DNA of 64,000 nt from positions 1 through 64,000 of the forward strand of contig JACEFZ010027769.1 in assembly GCA_014155875.1 (NCBI GenBank). Direction: 5' to 3'. The notes beneath the pieces are model-generated. The model ran no database searches and had not been told where the DNA came from. It saw only the letters and a program-made list of their open reading frames with translations. The position numbers were made by a program, and so were the translations under genes. The stretch is from Cepaea nemoralis (Eukaryota; Mollusca; Gastropoda; Stylommatophora; Helicidae). Shown piece by piece: positions 57,972 to 64,000 of the stretch (its first letter is position 1; the number at the start of each line of letters is the position of its first letter).

Positions 57972-58840
57972 TCGGTGGCCATTTTTAATTGCTAATTAGG
58001 TCACCACACATCATACTGACACAGCAAAGACACCATAAGGTCTGTAGCATCATTCCGCATATTACCAAATTCATCTTATAATTTTTTAAAGCTTAATTTA
58101 AGAAAACGTACGCTAATTTGTGAAATAGTAATTAATTAGCGGCCATTTTTAATTGCTAATTAGGTCACCACACATCATACTGACACAGAAAAGACACCAT
58201 AAGGTCTGTAGCATCATTCCGCATATTACCAAATTCATCTGGTAATTTTTAAAGCTAAAATTAAGAAAACGTACGCTAATTTGTGAAATAGTAATTAATT
58301 AGTGGCCATTTTTAATTGCTAATTAGGTCACCACACATCATACTGACACAGCAAAGACACCATAAGGTCTGTAGCATCATTCCGCATATTACCAAATTAA
58401 TCTGGTAATTTTTAAAGCTAAAATTAAGAAAACGTACGCTAATTTGTGAAATAGTAATTAATTAGCGGCCATTTTTAATTGCTAATTAGGTCACCACACA
58501 TCATACTGACACAGCAAAGACACCATAAGGTCTTTAGCATCATTCCGCATATTACCAAATTCATCTGGTAATTTTTAAAGCTAAAATTAAGAAAACGTAC
58601 GCTAATTTGTGAAATAGTAATTAATTAGCGGCCATTTTTAATTGCTAATTAGCTCACCACACATCATACTGACACAGCAAAGACACCATAAGGTCTGTAG
58701 CATCATTCCGCATATTACCAAATTCATCTTGTAATTTTTAAAGCTAAAATTAAGAAAACGTACGCTAATTTGTGAAATAGTAATTAATTAGCAAAATAAT
58801 TTGCGGCCATTTTTACTTCCTAATTAGGTCACCAGACATC
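57972..58840 (+). repeat. 163-bp satellite, five units and a diverged sixth
   Basis: Units contain GCGGCCATTTTTAATTGCTA, ATTAGGTCACCACACATCAT, ACTGACACAGCAAAGACACC and AAGAAAACGTACGCTAATTT. Very uniform inside; the edge unit at 58,800 is diverged. Confidence 0.95.
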
Positions 58841-59160
58841 ATATCGAAAAATAAATGACATGACCAGTTAGGCCTTGCAACCCTGATCGCAGTGATGTAT
58901 GGTTGCTAAGATGTTCGTTTATAAACAAAACAGATAGTCTCAAAAAACACCAAAATTTTGATAATCTGGGCCAGATTTTGACCAGGACGCAAAAAATTCC
59001 TCCAGTGAGCACTCTTTTGTGAAAATTTTAGTCAAAAGGTCACGACACTCAAATTTACATAACTCAGCTTAGAATTGAGACACACAACTCATTGAGGTAC
59101 CGTTAGATTTGGTTTTTCAAGGCCTATCTATCTGTGGTTCTCCCAATAGTAAATGATCAA
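58841..59160 (+). repeat. flank and composite repeat, copy 2 (5' part)
   Basis: 59,090-59,135 matches 50,070-50,115; the rest is unassigned. Confidence 0.5.
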
Positions 59161-59470
59161 TTTGAAAATCATGATCAAAATAGCTAATATTCCTGCCTGT
59201 CATGTGGTAGACCTAGGTTCGTTTCCCCGCTAGGGAGGCAATTTTTTTTAAAATTTCATTTTGTTTAAACATTTTATTGTAAAATACAAAATATGAAACA
59301 GGAACTAAAATACAGAACTGAGAAACTCAAAGCATGTGAACAAAGTGTGCTCTATGGATCTGCGGAAGCTGCTGGGGGTGGGGGGGGGGGGGGACACAGC
59401 CCCCCAGGTAGCGACGGAGTGATCAAGTGTCAGAATCGATGGATACAATAGATGTCTTTGTTTAACATGA
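59161..59470 (+). repeat. composite dispersed repeat, copy 2, with tRNA-Asp-like segment
   Basis: 59,185-59,238 has CTGCCTGTCATGTGGTAG and AGGTTCGTTTCCCCGCT, the anticodon and T arms of a tRNA-Asp-like sequence. 59,315-59,465 matches 49,490-49,650. A G run interrupts at 59,380-59,393. Confidence 0.65.
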
Positions 59471-59710
59471 ATCTGGCCTAGAGGTTAACGTATTTCTCCA
59501 TAATCCCGTATATCCACGTGATGAACGTAACCTGCATGAGAATCGGTAGCGGTCCTCACCGCGTTGGTTACTTACAGGGTATGTGAGCCGCTTGCTCAGA
59601 AAGCAATGGCAAACTACTAAGCATAATCTTGCCAAGAAAACAATTAGCTGAAAGATGCTGATGTTGACAGCAATGTCCTGTAAAGGATATGCAAAACAAA
59701 CAAAAAAATC
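59471..59710 (+). mobile_element. tRNA-derived SINE, copy 2
   Basis: It starts with a perfect A box (TGGCCTAGAGG at about 59,473). The B box is decayed. The core 59,594-59,695 matches the 56.6 kb copy; an A-rich CAAAACAAACAAAAAAAT tail follows. Confidence 0.75.
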
Positions 59711-60735
59711 ACTGTTTTTAGTGTGTGTCCTTGTCAACAAATATTATCTTAGTGAGGTATAAAGAAAAAGAACTTGCAAACAAACAAAAGACGGACAAGA
59801 AGATAGAATAATAGAGTCTTCTGAAGCGAATCGACGGCGTTAGTAAATGTCACGTTATCAGCCATTTGTGAATAATGTCTTGTATTATTCACAAATATTT
59901 GTGATGAATGTCTCGTATTGTTCACAAATATTTGTGATTAGGGGCTCCCTATTACTATTATTATTATCTTTGTGGAATTATTCAAACACTAAGTAGATTC
60001 CTAATATAGAATATACACAATTGATTAAGGACATTGATTATTGATTACCCATTGATTAATAGCATTAACTGGTATTGCCTTGTCCACAGAAATATGAGTA
60101 ATACACAGTTTTATTTTCAGGGAAATGTCTGCGATAGCAAGGCAACGATAATAAAATAATAATAATAATAATAATAATTAATGTCGACCCCATCTCATGT
60201 CGCGGCCAAGAATATGAGAACTGGCCTGTCACTTTATAGTTATACTCTAATCACATGGCAATATTATATCTGTATGGGGACCAATTTTACCTAACACGTG
60301 TAGCCATTGACTTACCTTATAATTTGAATCTCTGACAGAATCAACACTGTCACTGGTAAGACTTTGACTGCGTCAGATGAAACACAAAATATACCACAAC
60401 AAACGGCACGAATTATGAATTATTTTTTGATCACATGAGTTATACAGAAGTTCGACACAAACTGAAAACTCTCACACCTTACTGGTGTGAAGTAATCCAA
60501 TATACACTTATGTTTACCAACAAATAACGATTATAGATACAAGCTTCCTTAAACTGTCGACACAATTCGGTTTATAGCAACAGCGCCAGTCACAACGGTC
60601 ATCTTTTTAATAACACTACACAAACCGGATATCCGGTGTTGTCAAAAAAATTGTAAAACGTAAAACTCCGCAGCGGAACAAACACAACATGATGAGGGTT
60701 TCAATCGTCAGGAATTCATTCATTCATTCATTCAT
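59711..60735. other. AT-rich, mostly unassigned
   Basis: A 33-bp direct repeat with ATTCACAAATATTTGTGAT palindromes stands at 59,875-59,940, and an (AAT)n microsatellite at 60,148-60,180. No gene recognised. Confidence 0.45.
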
Positions 60736-61000
60736 TTATTCTATAGCATGTCATTTGCAACACCTCGCTCCCATAATAACCTTCCGGAAAACCTCTCGAT
60801 CATGAGCAAGATGCCCCGCCTCCGATACACTCATCTTAAAATCATCCGCCACATCTTGCACCCATCTTCTCTTTGGCCTTCCACTTCCTTCCTTCCCTGG
60901 CATATACCTCATCCATTATTTTATTGTTCTCTCCAAACTTTCAAGTGACCAAAATATTTCAATTTTCATTGTTTTATCGTCTTTAGTCGGCAACCTTCTT
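60715..61000 (-). pseudogene. LINE 3' end (family 3) with (GAAT)n tail
   Basis: Minus strand: FWSLESLERT, then MRYMPGKEGSGRPKRRWVQD, VADDFKMSVSEAGHLAHDRE and VFRKVIMGARCCK, a LINE RT C-terminus ('GRP..RW.DDV......S..EA..LA.DR..WR..V'), then the tail (ATTC repeats on the plus strand, 60,716-60,741). Confidence 0.8.
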
Positions 61001-61069
61001 CCAATTCCAATTCCAATTTTCAAAACAAACATTCCAAATTCGGCCTTGTTCAACCTGCCTCTTCAGCTG

Positions 61070-62736
61070 TGGTTACTGTTGAGGTCCGTGGTTTTTGTGG
61101 GTTCATTCACCCTAATTCTTGTCTTGTGAGTCCTATCTCGGACTGGTTATGTTGGTTTGTGTCTGTGACGTCAGCTGGGGGGTCGTTCGGCAGCTATCCT
61201 TTGTGCTTGTCTGTTCTTGTGAATCTCTTTGTTGGTGCAGGCTTCTGGCTCGTCTCGGTACAGTCCTTAATTTTTTCCTCCGAGGTCAGGAATGGTTTTC
61301 TCTCTCCGTCTTCTATGTAGTACGAGTAGTCGGCAAAATCAGGTTCGAAGTATGTAGTTGGGTATTCTACCGGTCTCCTGAGTTACTTGGGTTTCTTATT
61401 TTCTCTTTCGTCCCAACACCTTTTGAATACCTGGCGCCTGAGTTCCTCCACTCTTGCGTCTGCTAACTATTAGCTCCTCCAAGGTCCCGTGGTCTCTCCG
61501 TGCCGTCATCAGGGTGCTCATCTCGGTTTTCTTCGGATGTCTGGCGGGATATTGTCGTGGCTGGGCTGCAGCTTTATCTTGCGGTTCCGGCTCTGTCTCT
61601 TGTTGAATTTCATCTTGCGGTTTCTCTGTGTTCTTTTCAGTTTCTTGTGCTGGTTTGATTTGGGTTGGTTCTCTTTCAGTTGTTAGCATTTCTCTTACCG
61701 CTTTGATGTCTCGTAGAATCTCTTCATTTATCTTTGTCATCTACCTCATGTTCTCCACCTCTTGTTTGATGTCCCGCTGGATCTCCTTTGTCGCTGGTTG
61801 GTGCCGATGTTTGCAGTAGCTTGACTTGCTTCTTTAACTCATCAGTCTGGCTTTGCAGTTGCTCTTTCTCGGCTTGTGAGATGCAGGTTGCTGTCTCGCA
61901 CCTCCGCATTGCGTCCTTATAGGGTGTCTTTCTGGTGATGGCGATATTTAAGACGTCTCTGTGTCTTTGGAGGTACGGACAGCCTAAATATCTTGCTCCA
62001 TGCTTGCCCAGGCAGTTGTCCACTTTCTGTTGTTGTTGGGTGCTCGGAAGTCCGTGTCCAGGTTGGCCTGCGGACACTCCCTGAAGGCGTGGTGATCGGC
62101 GCAGTACCGACAGATTTCCGTCTTACTGCGGCATGTTGCTCTGCTGTGGCCGGCCCTCTGACATCTTGAACATTGATTGACTCTTGGGATGAATCTCTCT
62201 GGCTGTTGTATTTTTTTTTTGCTGATTGATACTTTGGTCGGCATTTCGATGCCCTCCGACGTCACCACTGCCAAGATTATAGGTATCTTGGAATAAGTGA
62301 GGTGCCGCTCCGCCTTAAAGAATCGGATGTGAGGATTCTCTTATCGTAGCTGCTTCAGGATTTCGTCGTCTGTCAGCTCCACTTGGATATGCTTGACAAC
62401 CCACTTGCTTGTCGGTGAGTCGGTGTTTCCGACTCTGGTGTCTTTCTCCTCCCTCTTCTTCTCAGTAGGTTTGGCTCTTGTCTGTGGTGGGCTGTCGATC
62501 TTCTCCCTCGTGGTAGCTTCAGTATTAGCTGTAGTTTCAGGTTCTTTGATGCATCTAGCAGGCGTGTTCTCCACGTTCATCTTATTCACGGTCTTGTCGG
62601 CTCCCACGCTGCACATCTTGGATACCGCGTGTTTCTTGTTGTTGGACTTGCGCCGTGACATTTCCCCCCGTATCAGGCTTCTTGACTGGTTAAGGCGACT
62701 TGTCTTGTTAGCGCTCGCAGTGCGAATGACGGCCAA
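61070..62736 (-). pseudogene. LINE ORF1 with two zinc knuckles, broken
   Basis: The minus strand first encodes about 130 basic residues (MSRRKSNNKKHAVSK...), meets an in-frame stop at 62,341, then goes on in the same frame through RFIPRVNQCSRCQRAGHSRA to two CCHC knuckles (C-X2-C-X4-H-X4-C and C-X2-C-X3-H-X4-C, about 62,175-62,085). Two further frame changes near 62,040 and 61,740 lead to a helical region (EKEQLQSQTDELKKQVKLLQ) and a Glu/Pro/Gln-rich tail. This is the RNA-binding ORF1 protein of I/Jockey-like LINEs. With a stop and two frameshifts it is inactive. The RT part that should follow is missing except for the family-3 end. Confidence 0.8.
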
Positions 62737-63262
62737 GCTTCTTCAATATTCAGCTCTTGAAATATGGATGCATTTGTTCTTTTCTTTATCCAAGATATTC
62801 TTAGAACTCGTCTATAACATTTACATTCAAAGGCATTTAGGAGCTGTTCAGCTTGCTTAGTAAGTGGCCTGGTTTCACAGGCGTATGTTGCAATGGGAAA
62901 GATGCATGCTCTTAAAAATCTAATTTGTGTAGTTCTATCTGTCCTTCTCCACAATTTATTCCGTTGTTTTAGTCTTCGAAGAGCAATAGATATTGGTCTT
63001 TTAATATCTTTCATTGTGACACTATTGTTGGTAATCAATGACCCAAGATATTCGAACTTTTCCACCACCTCCAAATTTTCCTGATTAACATATACTTCTT
63101 TCTCCATAGTTATTTTATCTGTATGCATTACTTTTTTTTTTTCTTTCTATTAAAATAAGTTGAAAATATAAGTTGTGATTTTCACCATTCAATTGGCTTG
63201 AGGTTATTAGGTTGTCTATAGTGGTGTTGTGTGGATAGCAATACTGTATCATCAGCATATCG
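62673..63262 (-). pseudogene. LINE RT fragment (family 4)
   Basis: Minus strand: catalytic box RYADDTVLLST at 63,262-63,230, a gap with stops, then VEKFEYLGSLITNN, SIALRRLKQRN, IRFLRACIFPIATYACETRP (the 'Y.CE.W' motif), CYRRVLRISWIKKRTN and ALRALTRQVAL. This order is the palm and thumb of a non-LTR RT. It overlaps the upstream end of the ORF1 relic, so one inserted in the other. Confidence 0.85.
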
Positions 63263-63322
63263 AATCTCTAGTATATGTAGAGATTAGACGACTAGAAGTA
63301 GTATCAAGTGTAGGAACTACAC

Positions 63323-63562
63323 TTGAGTTCCAAGCGAGGAAACGCAAAATATGAAATCAGAAATAATGCCTTTTCTTCGAATGTTTCGGTCCCTTCACCC
63401 TCTTTATGTATAAATCGAGCAAATGATAAACCAGTCTTTCTAGGGGAAAGCTCACTTCAAGACAGAATCATACTTAGTAACATAGTTTGCAATTTAGAAA
63501 AGAGGGTGGAACTTATAAAGTTATCAAAAGAAAAACAGAGAAGACTGCAGGAGCTATTGTAA
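63323..63562 (+). CDS. unrecognised 80-codon open frame
   Basis: A frame of about 80 codons without ATG start ends ...LEKRVELIKLSKEKQRRLQELL, a good amphipathic helix. It could be an exon or part of an element; no splice site decides it. Nothing else supports it. Confidence 0.2.
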   Translation: MSSKRGNAKYEIRNNAFSSNVSVPSPSLCINRANDKPVFLGESSLQDRIILSNIVCNLEKRVELIKLSKEKQRRLQELL

Positions 63563-63599
63563 CACTTGTTGTTTGCCCATCAAGAATGATGATGACTAT

Positions 63600-63800
63600 T
63601 CATTCATCCAATGGGGTTGACAGTATGGAGTGGCGAACGAACAAACGAACGAACAAACTTTATTTTAAAAGGGTAACAAATTGGGCACACAGGCCCGTCA
63701 TACAAGTGAGTTCTAAGATGGCTGATAAGGCCTATTTTGGCTCGAAATGTTCTTTGACAGTGTAAGCAAAAAATAGTCGCTTAAAAAGTCGCTTAAAAGT
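63600..63800 (-). repeat. 3' end of element with (CGAA)n
   Basis: ACGAACAAACGAACGAACAA, ACTTTATTTTAAAAGGGTAA and AAATTGGGCACACAGGCCC match 46,055-46,115 (minus-oriented 3' end with AATAAA). Confidence 0.6.
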
Positions 63801-64000
63801 CGACAGGGTCGACTTCATTGCACCGGGTTTAATCACATATGGCTCGGTCTCTTTCCACAGCACGGAAAGCGTTGCACAAAGCACGAACTCCGTAGCTTTT
63901 AGCGACGACCCACAGGAGCCTCCAAAACATTTAACTCGTAAACCGAAGGACGCGGCCCGGAATCGAACCAACAACCTTTGGAGCACGAGTCAAACGGCTT
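63800..64000 (-). mobile_element. tRNA-derived SINE, cut by the window edge
   Basis: At the window end the minus strand has a perfect B box (GGTTCGATTCC) after an anticodon-arm-like GACTCGTGCTCCAAAGGTTG, so the A box lies at or just beyond the edge. The body continues with CGTCGCTAAAAGCTACGGAG, shared with 53,325-53,460. Confidence 0.75.

Overview
The window looks like a repeat-rich animal genome. It has spliced genes with GT/AG introns, LINE, Penelope-like, LTR, hAT and tRNA-derived SINE elements, and very long minisatellites. No bacterial-type operon, rRNA gene or CRISPR is visible. The element mix and the style of the LINE and gag-like proteins make a lophotrochozoan, perhaps a mollusc, the best guess; this is inference, not proof.

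The only convincing host gene lies on the minus strand and covers about 40 kb (52,419 down to 13,440; its 5' end is outside the recognised exons). I reconstructed eight exons (A to H) from splice sites, and all reading phases agree from one exon to the next. They encode about 1,095 residues: a Pro/Ala/Ser-rich N-terminal part, a small repeated module, an early coiled coil, a 2,039-base exon of almost continuous coiled coil, and a polar C-terminus. The order and the first coiled coil resemble the centriole protein CEP152/Asterless; this family call is moderate. All seven introns carry tandem repeats, each of a different family: about 30 bp, about 190 bp, about 21 bp, 53 bp, 36 bp (about 10.4 kb), 46 bp (about 9.2 kb) and 43 bp. 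A 34-bp array follows the 3' end.

Region by region: 1-1,640, decayed LINE and transposase pieces. 1,640-6,561, a young, apparently non-autonomous LTR element with an intact 617-codon ORF. 6.6-9.2 kb, LINE ends and a C/A-rich tract. 9.2-11.8 kb, the 34-bp array. 11.9-52.4 kb, the coiled-coil gene with its repeat-filled introns; these introns also hold an RNase H LINE copy, two inverted hAT MITEs, a Penelope-like relic, LINE 3' ends and several SINEs. 52.5-54.0 kb, LINE and SINE pieces. 54.05-56.3 kb, a stretch made almost only of homopolymer runs, probably not real sequence. 56.3-60.7 kb, duplicated AT-rich segments, SINEs and a 163-bp satellite. 60.7-64.0 kb, LINE ORF1 (zinc knuckles) and RT remnants and a SINE at the edge.

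The most interesting material is the non-autonomous LTR element with its internally duplicated unknown protein, and the coiled-coil gene. In that gene a duplicated exon segment preserves what looks like the single-copy ancestor of the 36-bp minisatellite and an empty site for a SINE insertion.
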